Under the pieces are notes generated by a model, which did no database searches, had not been told where the DNA came from, and was given only the letters and a program-made list of their open reading frames with translations. Of a stretch of DNA of 64,000 nucleotides, positions 38,501 to 50,300 are shown piece by piece; position 1 is the stretch's first letter; each line of letters begins with the position of its first letter. The stretch is taken from positions 2,176,830 to 2,240,829 of the forward strand of contig JACAXG010000075.1 of the NCBI GenBank assembly GCA_018881555.1, in the 5' to 3' direction. The translations under genes were made by a program, and so were the position numbers. This DNA comes from Amblyornis subalaris. Its lineage: Eukaryota; Chordata; Aves; Passeriformes; Ptilonorhynchidae.

Positions 38501-39145
38501 CCTCCCGTGTGTCCCAGGCTGGTGTGGTGCCAAGAACAGCAAACTGAGGTGTTGGTGAAACCAAGAGCTCCACTTACCCCCATCCCCCTGGGCCAACAGC
38601 CAACTGTGCTGAGGGTCCCACGGCTGAACCTGTTTGCCCACGCCACAGGCACACCCCACAGGGATGCTGGTTCCCCGGCGCATCTTCCTTGGCCCTTTCC
38701 CACCTCCCAGGAATCCCTCGGCTCCTCCTCACCTCCCACAAATCCCTGCCATGTCCTCACCTCCCACGAACCCCCAGGCTCTCTCAGGTGCAGCTTTTCT
38801 TGCCGTGGCCTGAGCTCACTCCGAGTTCAGGGCCCCGCAGCCGCCGCGCTGTCTCCCAAAGAGGGTTAAGTTGCTTTTTCGGCCACGCGGGGAATTAAGG
38901 GCACTCAGCAGCACGGGGCACTGGCACAGGGCACAGGGCACAGGGACAGGTCCCGGCCATCTCCAGATGAAGAGGGATGGCATCAGCTCATCCCAAAACA
39001 CCCCAAATAGGCGCTGCTTTCCACCCGACCGCGCTCGGTTTCGAGGTGGAGGCNCCAGGAATTGCTGTATCCCATCCCCCGGGAGCAGGTCTGGATTTCA
39101 GTGATTTGCACAAGGTACAGGAGAATAAAGCAGAAATGTGGACCA
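29516..39145. other. Intergenic DNA upstream of the YPEL2 3' end, no gene recognised
   Basis: Nearly 10 kb without a supportable gene. G+C rises towards 31-38 kb and many overlapping open frames appear on both strands, which fits base composition rather than coding. Points of note are a MEF2-like pair (32403-32432), a perfect CRE (32524-32531) and a CATC microsatellite (37643-37720). A lncRNA cannot be excluded from sequence alone. Confidence 0.65.
37643..37720. repeat. (CATC)n microsatellite
   Basis: About 9 perfect CATC/ATCC units are followed by interrupted ones with CCGTCC substitutions. Located about 1.4 kb beyond the predicted YPEL2 3' end. Confidence 0.95.
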
Positions 39146-39166
39146 GCAGCTTTAGTACTTGAAAAT

Positions 39167-39172
39167 TTTATT
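39167..39172 (-). terminator. YPEL2: YPEL2 distal poly(A) signal AATAAA
   Basis: The minus strand reads GAAAATAAAATT here, at the lower edge of the AU-rich tract. Sequence below it changes to GC-richer intergenic DNA, which supports it as the transcript end. AATAAA at 40910-40915 is the proximal alternative. Confidence 0.5.
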
Positions 39173-42100
39173 TTCTCAAATGAGCACCAACACATATTGT
39201 AAATATGACAAACAATACGCCTCCCTCTAATACTGAAGAACTATATACAATGTACAAATACATGAAAAGGTGAAAACCAATTATTTGAAAACAAACAATT
39301 GCATTTATGACTGAAGCAAATGACCTGAAAGAAGATGCCAAAAAAACCAAAAAATTAAAATAAAATCAAAGAAATAAAAGTATACACAATTTGTAAACAC
39401 AAGAGCATCCATAGACAGGCTGGTATTGGAAATATTGTCCTTAGTTTTGTCAGTGGGGAAAGCATTCCCATTTCCTTAGGAAGAACAAAACGAAGGATAC
39501 ACACAGTTGTAACGATGAGAACAGCTTATCTGTGGTTGTACCTTACACAATGCCATTCTGCTTGCATTTAAATATGTTGATTTTTAATTTTCTTTTTTTT
39601 CTGAATTCAAGATGATTTTGTTTCCCCTCTTCTGCTTATTCTTTTCCAACAGGATCCTGCAGAACATCTCTGCCTACCCTGATTGTTTCTGAGCACTGAA
39701 CTTCTGAGGCCTCTCCNGTGGTGAGAAGAGCTCCTTCCCACCGAGCTGAGCTGAGCTCGGGTGTTTGGTGTCACCTCTTCCTCATCCCAGAACTGGTTCC
39801 CACGGACGCTCCTCCCGAAACAAGGAAGTGCAGTGAAATGCATGATTAACACACTCTCACAGACCAGTTAGAAAAATGCATACAGAGAAAATTCTCACTT
39901 GATCAGCACGAGAACAACAGGTTTGATTCCGCAGGGTTTGGTTCTTTTTTCCTGTGTGTTTGTAAGTCGTGTGCACCAAAACCAGAGAATTAAAGGGCGT
40001 GCAGCAGTTATTGAGCACTGAAAACAGCTCCTTGCTCAGCAAAACACAGTCCAGTGGTTTGTGCTGTTGGTCCACTTTGGGATAAACAGGAGACCAAAGA
40101 TGGGGGAGAAGGGGGGAGATTAAAGACAGGAAGGAGAACAAAATAAATGAACTTTACTGCCAGAGAGGTAAACTTTTACTCTAATTCGTTATGTAGCAGC
40201 CTGGTTTAAAAAAAAATAATAAACAAAAAAACTCCCCTCAAAAATAAAACCAGGATCCATGTCCAAAGACTTATGGTTTAGTTTAAAAACAGCATCTACT
40301 TAAAAAGCTCCACCCTCCATCCCTGCTGCCCCCGAGCAACAGGTTCAGGGTTCAATCCTGTTTTCTACAGCTCCAGATCTACTTCACTCCAGCCAATACT
40401 GGTGCAAGGGAAAATGTCAGGCCTGGATCCTACAAACCAGATCTCCTCGGGAACGTCGTGCCCAGAGGAAGCCTCACTGGGCTCCAGGGGATTCCTGGTG
40501 GGAGCACAAGGGAAACACAGAGGGAAACTGGAGCACTCCTGAGTGCCTCCAGCTCCCTCCCATCCCACACATCCCACCCGGGGGCTGCTGTCCCCAGATC
40601 TGCCAGGTGGGAGCGGGAGCGAGNCCCCTCTCCCGCCACATCCAGAGGAAACACGGACCCACTCCAGAGGACAACGGAGATTATGATTTTTGTTTCCCTT
40701 TAAACATATTTTCCAACAAATACAGAAGGAAACAGTATCATTATAAACAACGACAACGAAAAAAGTGCTCTCAGGGAGGGGCTCTGAGAAAACAGCACCA
40801 AATATATTATTTTTTTTAAAAAAAATTAAATATTATTTACAAAAGTATATTTCACAAGATAACATCTCGGGGGGTTCTTTTCTGCTTTGTATATATTATC
40901 ATCTGAATATTTATTACAGGGATCAGGATTTCACACCAGATAATCCACCAGAGCAAAAACCATTTAAAACTTACTCAAGTCTGAGCTTTGGGGTACACGG
41001 GGGGGATGTAAACTCGAGGGTGCTCACAGCTGCCCACACACGAGGCTGGACAGCAAAAAAAGAAGGAAAACTCGCTGCTGGCTGTGTTTTCCCGAGGATG
41101 TTGCCCATGGAAAGCAGCACCACGGGCTCAGGCACTGCCTGCCCAAGGAGGCAGCTTCCATGGGCCACATCTCCANCTGGGAAAAGGCCCCACCTGGCTC
41201 AGCTGGATCCCTCTGGAGCGCAGGGATGCCGACAGGAGGTTCTTTGGTTATGCTCCGAGTGTGTCACTCTGCGACCCCCCCAGCTTCACCTGTGCTGCTG
41301 TGGGAGCCTCCAGCACAGATCCCACGTTCCTGCCAGCCACCAGCTCCCAGCACCGCGGGTGTCCCCGCACAGCAGCCGCAGGGAATCAGCAGCCAACTNA
41401 AGCACTTCACTGGACACACCCCATGAGCTGCACAAGCCCCTTCCTCCTTATCAGCCTGTGCAGGGTATCACAGTNACTCCACACAGAGTCCTCTGGCTGC
41501 TGGGGACAGTCACAGCCACCGTCACACACATTTGTTTCCCACCAGGGCTCAAGGGCAGGCTCTCAGCCAATGTGGGACTCTGCGGATGCTGACGGGACAA
41601 AACCAATTAAAAGCAGATTAAGATCTGGCCCTATTCAAGCTTGGACTGGTTGCCATTAAAAGCCCACACCTGTGGCCAAGTAAAACCAGCCAGGTGTGAG
41701 GGAGCACTGTCCTTTTTTGTCCCAAATACACACATAAAAACATTTACACCTGGTAGCTCTCTGCAGTTGTTACTTCTCAGAGCAGTTCTCTGGCCAGCCC
41801 TGCCTTTTATATCACTTTTTTATCAGCAATCACTCCAAATACCAACATCAAACCAAGAGCCCCGTGTGCTCTTCTCAACCTCACATGATTTGGGATGATC
41901 CCTCACCTCTCCCAGCTCCAACCAGAGCCCTTTGAAGGCTGTGTGTCTGTGGAGACTAAAGGGCTCTTTGAAGAACAGAAGTTACTTCCCACTAGTTAAA
42001 ACCCAATAAATTCCTTGGATCCTCAACCAAAGGTCAGGGAAATGGGACCAGGTCAGTGCCAGAGTCCNCAAGACAGCAGGTGCTGTGGAATTTTTGATTT

Positions 42101-43650
42101 CTACTGCAGGGAATGTGGCTGATGGAAGCAGAGACAATCCAAACCAAAAGCTGAAGCAATTGTTACACAGCCACAGCAGAAGGGTGAGGGCAGAAGCCAC
42201 CTCTGGACAGGCTGGTCACAAACAGAGCCAACTCCATCCCCTGCAGGAGCCAGGCCAGCCTCCACCTCACTNCTCTCTCCAAAGTTGTCCAGAACAGAGG
42301 TTTGAGAGAAAAAAAACAGCTTTTGCTTCATCATGTTTGGATTTCAGCACAAGGATCCAACACTAAATTCCACCCTGATCCTTAAGGAGCGTCTCTATTC
42401 ACATTCCCTGCCAATTTAACACCAAATGACTCTTCCACCACTCCCCCAGAGTCTCTCAGGGGTGGGGGCCAGTGACAACAGATTACAGCTCCAAAGCTTC
42501 TGTTTCATAAGGAGCCACAACCCCCTGCACAATACTCTTTCCTTCTGGATTAAGAAAGATTTCCCCCAATGGATTAACCTACTTGAAAGAATTCCACAAA
42601 CAAAAAGAAAATTCACTCAGAGGGAGAGAGATGAAACTAATTCAGTTTGAGAGTCTTGGGTTATGCACCAGATACTGGCTGGACTGTTGCAGAGCAAACT
42701 TCACATTGCCATTTTTGCCTGACTCAGTGTCCCTCTCNCACACGACGCCCCTTCCCCGCCATCCACCTCGGGAAGGACCTCAGGAATCACAATGGACAAA
42801 TCAAAATGGGAAGGACTCGTCGTCCGTTGCAGTTTCAATGCCCACATCTACCCCNCCAAGGCATAGATAATTCCAGGGGTAGTGGGGAGATGTTCAGTTT
42901 CTTTTTTTAATTTCCCATTCTCCCCGTGCCTGCAACAGACTTCNGGGAGTGGGAAAAGGGGGGGGAAGGATTTGGGGGGGGATACCTCAGGGCTTGAAAT
43001 ATCCACCTGTGCAACATGACCAACAGCTCCTCGGCTCCCTCCTCTCCCCACTCTCGCACCATTTCTGTGCCAGGCTCCCGGAGTGGGAGGGATTTAACAA
43101 TCCCAGAGGGGCCTGGGATTTAAGAAAAAGATTCTTTAACAGCATTTTCCTACTTGCACTTGTGAAGGATTGGTAAAACACCCCCAGGGGTGCTCAGGGG
43201 AGGCCAGGAAACCCAGGGGTACCCTGTGTTATTAAGTTTGTCCCCATCCTCCTCTACGGAATTTCCTCTTTCTTGCCTCGCACGTGCCTTTTTTTCACCC
43301 CTGTCACATTTTCTAAGCTGCAGCTCCAGNCTCCTTGCGCCTTAAGTGGTTTTCTCCTCCTCTCTGAAGGGCTCAAGAGTCAGGATTTGGTTTCTCCGGC
43401 CGTGAGGANGCTCCCCACGGCCGTGCTCCGTCGGGACGTTCGGCCTCCCTACCCTGAAACAGCGAGAAAAAGGAGAGGCAGGGAATCCCTCCAGCCTCCA
43501 GGTCCTGCCCCCTCACACAACGAGTTCATAAATAGCAAACAAAACACAGATTACTGTGGGGGGAACTGGTTATGCCTCGGGCTCAGCCGGCTTGGGCTGA
43601 GCTCCGCCGATGGATTCGGGACTCGGAGAGAAAACGCAGCCGTGAGGTAA

Positions 43651-43760
43651 TTTCTGTCCTTTTAGACAAGCAGATCTTTCTCTGTCCTTTTAGACAAGGA
43701 GATATTTCTCTGTCCTTCTAGACAAGCAGATATTTCTCTGTCCATTTAGACAAGGAGATG
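43651..43760. repeat. 28-bp tandem repeat, 4 copies, in the YPEL2 3'UTR
   Basis: Four consecutive copies of a unit like TTTCTCTGTCCTTTTAGACA plus AGGAGATA; copies alternate CAAGCAGAT and CAAGGAGAT. Only a few mismatches separate the copies, so the expansion is recent. Confidence 0.9.
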
Positions 43761-44232
43761 GTTTCAAGCCTCGCTTAACCAGGACTGCAAGGAGAAGCAC
43801 AGTGTCAACTTCTGGCGACTCCCCTCCGGGCCCGCTCCCCACCCCTCTACCACCTCCTCCTGCCCAGACCTCGGGGTCTTCCTCCNGCACCAGGACCTCC
43901 CGGTGAGGTGCCAGGAGAGCCCACGTCAGGCTGGATTCAGCACTCGGCACGTGGAATGGCTGTCGGGCATTCGGTGCATTCTCTGAGCCAACGCCAGAAC
44001 AGAGAGAGAAGCAGCCAGGGTCAACTCACAAACAGATACAAAGCAAAGAGACAGAGAGACAGAAATTTAGAGGCCAGTCACCAATAAAGATGGAGAAGGG
44101 TGTGAAGATGCTCCCGAATTGCAGAGCCTCTAAATGCATGGAACCAAGCGTTCAGTCACTCTCTCACTCTTGGATATAATGTTCGGTTGGATGGCATTCT
44201 CTTACACGCTGCTAGGGCTGGGCTCTTCCTGC

Positions 44233-44322
44233 TCAATCCCAGCCATTATCCTTGATCATGTGAGCTAGTTCAATGATGTATTTGCCTTCTTTATACTTCT
44301 GGCTGCTTTCAAAAGCGTGTTC
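44233..44322 (-). CDS. YPEL2: YPEL2 coding exon 4 (last)
   Basis: Encodes residues 91-119, [20 protein letters not shown] then HMIKDNGWD and TGA (44235-44233). The Y in EGKYIIEL and the final D distinguish YPEL2 from YPEL1 (F and E). Acceptor TTGCTTCAG. Confidence 0.97.
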
Positions 44323-47300
44323 CTGAAGCAAAACCAGGAGAAACAATGAGATCAAGGTGATATTGGAACGTAAATCACACTATGGGTCAGATCTGGGAAC
44401 GCTGGTGCAAGTCTGAGCCTTGCCCAGAGAGTAAAACAATCAACTGCAGGTCCTCCTGTTGGATTTATGTGGGAAGAATCTTAAATCCTGCTTCTAGCTG
44501 TCTTTGCAAGCTGGGAAAAAGGAATTGGCACCATGTAAAGTGCAGATTTCTGTAGGCCAATGGCAACTTGAACCAGGATTTAGGGATCATCAGTGGCAAA
44601 ATCCACCTCTCTCCAGGGTAGTAGGAGGATTTATTAAAGTTTGTTAAGAATGCAGAGGTTCTCTGATGGCACATGCTGTGAAAGTGTGTTTTNACCCTTG
44701 GGAATGGGATGGATTATGGTAAATTTACTGTGGAAATGGAGTCCCATGAGAAGAACTCACTCTGAACAGATCCGTGCCTGCAGCTATGGAAACACAGAGA
44801 AGGAAAATCTTGGGAGATTTCCTGGAGAAGGAATTTCTGGATTTTCCTTCCTGGAGAAGGAAATCTCTGGGATCCCCAATATCCCTAAGCAGGAGGGACT
44901 CCCCTTACTGAGGCAGCATCCTCACATCAGCTCAGCTCTGCTCAGGTGCTCTCCCTGTGTACCTGTAACTCACCTGCAAGATTATTCCTTGCTGGAGAGG
45001 CCTGGGCTTCCTGCTATTCATGGAATTGTGTGTTTTGTTTTACCACAAACTCAATTGATGCCCTGAGTGTCCTGCTCCATTTGTGAGATCCATGCCCTGC
45101 TTTTCCGCATGGATTCCTACCACATCAATTTTTGATGCTTTACTTTTTATAGCCTTTCCACTGACTTAGTGACGAATATTTCTGTCCAGAGGCCACGGAT
45201 GCAAAACAGGATTTGTTTAGACACTGGTGAAAATGTTTGGACAAAATGGTGTGTGCCTCCAGAAGCAGAAATTAGGAATGTAACATTAGACTTTATTTGA
45301 AGGTAATTGAATTTACGAAGAGCAAGAGACAGCAAATGGATAAACTCATGTCCAGCAGCATTTCCAGTGGGAAGGACACAGGATTAATGGAGCATTCTGT
45401 TTTTCTGGTAACATCTAGGAAGAAGGACAGTATGGACCACAAGACTGAAGTTATCCTCATTTATTTCAAGTGCCACTGAGGGGCACCCACCAAAACCAGG
45501 CCCGTGGTGTAAATCCTTAGTAAAAAAAAACTACATTAAAGCTGATGCTCCAAACGGATGCAACACACACAAGGCAGGAAGGAAAGAAGACGAGTGGTTA
45601 CAGATCAGAACCTGCATTTTGGCTTCCCAATTTATGGTCCTTCCACTCCCCCAGCAAGGAGCAGAGCTGCCCAGGGGCAAACCCAGGGACACAAATACTC
45701 ACATATTTCCAGCCCAGCGTGGTTTTGCAGTTTTCACAGTAAATATCTGCCACCGCGTGCAGCCCCGTTAATAACACCCGCTCCTCCGCAGGGCCACAGC
45801 CCACGTTAACTCTGGGGACAAAGCACAGATGCTCCCTGTTAGTGCCTTTCCACACCAAGATGCTGCAATAAAGCTGACAATAATTTCATTGCAGTGTTTG
45901 AAAACACAAGCAGGAGGTTCCGGGCGCCCCAGCTGTGGCCGGAACAAAGCTCTCGCGCAGTTGCAGAGCAGAAATGAAAAGGTAAAATGGGATTTTTAGT
46001 CGACAGAAAAAAAGCTATAAAAGCTTTGAACAGAAGATTAATAACACTCTAGTCACTTGTGCTAATTAGGCGTTTGAGAAGGATTTTCGTTCTCAAATTG
46101 ATAAAATGGTACTTTTACTTCCCCAAATGGAAAATTGAAAAATGCGACTGAAATCAGCAGTTCTGCTGGAAGACACACCAGCAGTGACCTCCCCAATACT
46201 ATTTTCAGTTACTGGGAAAATTATACTTCGTTTTTATGAAGTGCATATTTAGATATCATTTATCTCCACATTTACAAAACTCTGGCTCTTTGGTCCAGCT
46301 ACATCCTGGGAGAAGAGAATGACTCAGCCATTAGCTCTGATTTCTCAACCTGATGACGAAAAAAATCACCTTTTCCTCGCCGCTTATCTGAAACCTCAAC
46401 ACGACTCAAATATGAATCAGGGCTATTTCTGCCTCTTTCTCCAACCATTCTCAGGAAGCTCTTAAGTTCCAGGCANAGGTTTTCTGAGGGAAAGCCTGCT
46501 TTGGGTTTCTTTTTCGGGAGGGTTTTGTTAAACGTCCCCCGAGCGACGCGGCGCGCGCAGGGTACTCACACGGAGTTGAAGAGGTACGCTCGTCCTTGGC
46601 TGCCCTGGAAGGACTGGAAGGCAAGAAAACAAAGCTCAGTTGGCTGCTGGAGAGGAAAGAGGCAACTGTTATCCAGCTCCAACACCTGCCCCTTTCACAG
46701 GACANGGGAACCACCTGGAATTAGCAGCGTTTTCACACTGACCCAACATGCTGCTCAGAGTTGAGCCATTTTCTCTCTTATGTCCCAGTAATGTCTCTTT
46801 TCACCCCTTTCAGGTTGGTGAACTTCACACCACTCCTCAGCCTCACCTAAAGGCTGCCAATTATAGGTCCTAATTTCTTTTCAAATTGCACTTGCACATG
46901 AATTCCCCGTGGGAATTGCACAGCCAGGTGCTGAACCAAACNGAGGGATTGGGAGCTGTTTGTGCCAGGAGCTGTGCACACAAACAATTCTAGTGATTTT
47001 AGAAAAAAACTCAACCTTGAGGTGTCTGCCAGCCTCATATTCCCACTGATACCTGGGAGATCTTCAGGACTGGGTCTAAACACAGCAGGAGATGCAAATG
47101 GATTGAGATGAACACAGACAAGAGGCACATCCTCTCTGCCCCACATTTCCTCAGGATCTTAGAGCATCACCATGGAAAGGCAGCGTTTCAGAGGGATCAG
47201 CACAGCAGGACATTCCAGGCATTCCCAACACTTCCCAGCAGATCCCATTGTGCCATGTCTGTGGCATCACCCTGTGGCAGTGCCTCGCTGACAGGCAGCA

Positions 47301-50300
47301 AGTGCCACCTGCATTTTTAATGCACTTTGACAAGCATGCCCTGAATTAAACATTTGGTGCTTGTGAGCAAGAGCTGGGCTGTCTGTACACAAGTTACCTT
47401 GTGGGACACCTCAGGGAATGTCTGCACCAAGGAGCAGGAGCTGGGGAAGTCAAAAAGCAGCTTTTCTGGACCATTTAATCCTTACCAGGAACCTTGGAAT
47501 GTTTAGTGGTTTTCTTAAAACCTCAGCTGATGATTTCAGACTAAAAACCCTTAAAAGGGGGGAACGCAGGTTTTTGAGGGAAAAGAGAAACATTCATGGT
47601 TTCACCTCCCTGGCCCTCTACCACTGGTCATTTACTGAGTTAAGAGCAAGCCCACATCACATAAAACAATCTCTGGGGGGTCCCTGCCCTCCTTGGGTTG
47701 TCCCCTTCCACCAGTGCAGCCCTAGGGATGCATCCCTGCACCTGCCCAACTCCTGCCTCATGGAGAAGCAAAGTCAAAGCCCTGACAGCTTCCTTGGGAA
47801 GATCCCCAGTTGCAAAAGGATCCTTTCCATAGAGCAGAGGCACCTCAGAGGCCAAAAATGCCACAGGGCACACGGGCAGGGAGCCACAGGCAGCAGTGCC
47901 AGCTGCCTGTGAGGTCTGCATGGCAGCGAGGGCTCTGCCAGCCATAAAATCCCTGCCTGGCAAAGAATTTCCTCTGTCCTGGAGGAATAACTATTCTTCA
48001 GAGGAATCTGAAGCCCAGTATTAGTCGCCACCCAGGGCACAGAAGAGCCACTCTGGGTTCAGAGAGGATGCCCAAGGCACTGGGATATCTCTTCCACTCA
48101 GACAAAAGCGGCGCCCTGAGGAATGCCTCTTTTCTTGGGAAGGAATTAAACAGGACACATGGCTCAAGCATGTTTGTGTAATTGCATTTATTAGAGAAGC
48201 TTCTCTTAATCCTTCTGCAGCACTCAAGCTCTGTGTCACTGCTGCTGTCAGCTGGCTCATACCCCACATCCAACCCGGCTGCTCCCAAACACATCCTGCA
48301 CCATCCCGGACTCCTGTGGGAGAAGTTGGAACCCAAATGATGCTCCTCTGGCCAGAAAGGAGAATGCAAGCCAGAGCTGGCTGCAGCAAACAGGGGGGCT
48401 CTGGCTGTCCGTGCTGCANGACTGGGATGCCATGGGAACTGGGACTGGGGAAAGGGTTCAGGGATGAAACACCAAGTCCCACAGCAACATGTGTGCCATC
48501 AAAGCAAAATGAAAGCAGGCAAAGCTTGCTAACCATCCAGCCCTTCCCAGTGAATACTTTTCCATGAACACCAAAGCGACTTAAGTTTGCCAATAACAAC
48601 AACTATGGGAGCAGAGTTTTTATTGGTACAGAAATAGGATTTTCCGTTCCCGCTGTACAAAGGCCTGTCTTTAATAAACAACAAACCCAACCCCATCAGC
48701 TGTGCTGGGGCTCACTGGACATTGTTCCACTCCCAGGGACAGGAGCATCCTTTCAGAGGTGCCTGCCCTTCCTTCCAGCTCAAGCCAGTGCTTTAGGGTA
48801 TCTAAGGGTGGTCACTGGAAAAAAATCCCATTATTTATCCCCTGCCCAAGCAGAACTTTTCAACAAACAACTGCTCAGCTTTCAGTGCTGTCTTAATAGT
48901 CACCCTCCAGCCAGCAAAGGATTTGGCAGAANATATAAAAAGAAGTGAGAGAAGTCTGGAAACCACAAGTTCCCCAGTGCATTTCCCCTCTGCAAGACTG
49001 AGCTGACTGTATCTTTATAAAGGTGGCACAGGCAGCTTTTATCTGGGTGTTGTAACCTGAGCATTTCCTGGAGATGTTCCTGCTCTTCTGGCACACCAGA
49101 AAAACTGGCATATGCTGTAACGGGAACTAAAAAATCAGCAAAAACAGGTGTATTTATACACAAGCAGATGCTCCTGTATTTGTTTTTGTTGGGTGTTTTG
49201 TTTGGTTTTTTTTAAGAAGCACGCAAAGATTTCCACCACACNCTTGGTTTTCACTGAAGTGACAGGCAGCAGTAAAGACCTATTTTCTGTGCTCTGCATT
49301 TCCTCTGTGTAGATTTTCCTGATACACAACTCAAAGGTGCATCTCACCCCCGCCCTCCACAGAAATCCAGACTTCTTGCTCTCTGAAATAACAGCTCCTG
49401 GCATCAGTTCCCAGCTGAAAGAAATGGAAAGGATCTTTGTGGTGTTGTTTCCCACTGGAAGCCCAAGCACATATTTTTCCCTGCACTGCTAATGCTCAAT
49501 GTCTGGCTGGAAATACATCTGGATATGCCAGCAGCAAAACCCTCCCTCCCCATCCTGTCTGAGCCCTGCAAAAAACAACACNAGCTTTTTGGGATTTGAG
49601 AGGCACGACAGCTTATTCCTCCTGACACTCACCCAGGAACCTTCCCCACTCCTGGGTGCTCAGCACAGAGGCATCTGAAAGCTGCAGGGCCCGAGNAGTG
49701 CTGATTGGAGTATCCAGGTGGGAAGCCACAAGCCTGGAGTCAGCAGTTTGGAGCGGATCCTTGCCTGCCAAGCTGTCTCCTCCCGGCAGAAGCTCCGTGT
49801 TAAGATGCTTTGGCAGCTGCTCTGGTTTAAGAAGCTCCTACCNCTCCATTTGCAGCCCCTCAGCTGTGCTGATTCCAAATTAGAGCTGTGAAGTTGTTGT
49901 TTTAAAAAAACAAATGTTTTGTGGGGGGTGGGTGGGTTTGAGGGAAATGGCTTTTCCCCCTTTACCCTGTCCTGGATCCAGTGCTTCACGACCACAGTGN
50001 GGGGCAGACACAAGCCCTGTGGAGCAGGGAGTTCTCTAAATGAGCTGGCAGAGAAGCACAGAGCAGAACTGCAGCTCTGGTGAGAGACTGAGTCTGCAGA
50101 GAGGGCCCTAGGGTTTCACAGATGCTGCTACACCAGCTCTGCTGCAGGGGGAAGTGAGAGGAGCATCCAGCTCCAGCTCCTCTGGGGCAGACACTGCTCA
50201 GCAGGGATGCCCCAGCCTGCAGGACCATGAATCCTGCTCTACTCAGCAGCCATGACCCTGGGGGCTGTAGGTTTGGGTGAGNCCATCTGTGATATTCTGC

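Larger units (their letters stand above)
39150..44232 (-). other. YPEL2: YPEL2 3'UTR (probable, about 5.1 kb)
   Basis: From the YPEL2 stop codon down to a canonical minus-strand AATAAA at 39167-39172 there is no other gene. Human YPEL2 also has a very long 3'UTR, so a 5 kb UTR here is plausible. The distal part (39160-40930) is AU-rich; a Pumilio-type TGTATATA lies at 39242-39249 on the gene strand. A second AATAAA at 40910-40915 could give a shorter form. A 28-bp tandem repeat sits at 43651-43760. Confidence 0.6.

Noticed and set aside
38041..38760. Minus-strand 239-codon open frame below the YPEL2 3' end
   Set aside because: GC-rich, no motif, no splice partners, overlapped by equally long frames on the other strand; best explained by composition.
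40340..40360. GGTTCAATCC-like B box suggesting a tRNA
   Set aside because: No matching A box, acceptor stem or cloverleaf could be folded around it.
40765..41592. Plus-strand 275-codon frame
   Set aside because: Lies antisense to the YPEL2 3'UTR, starts in an A/T-rich tract, contains unknown bases and has no recognisable domain.
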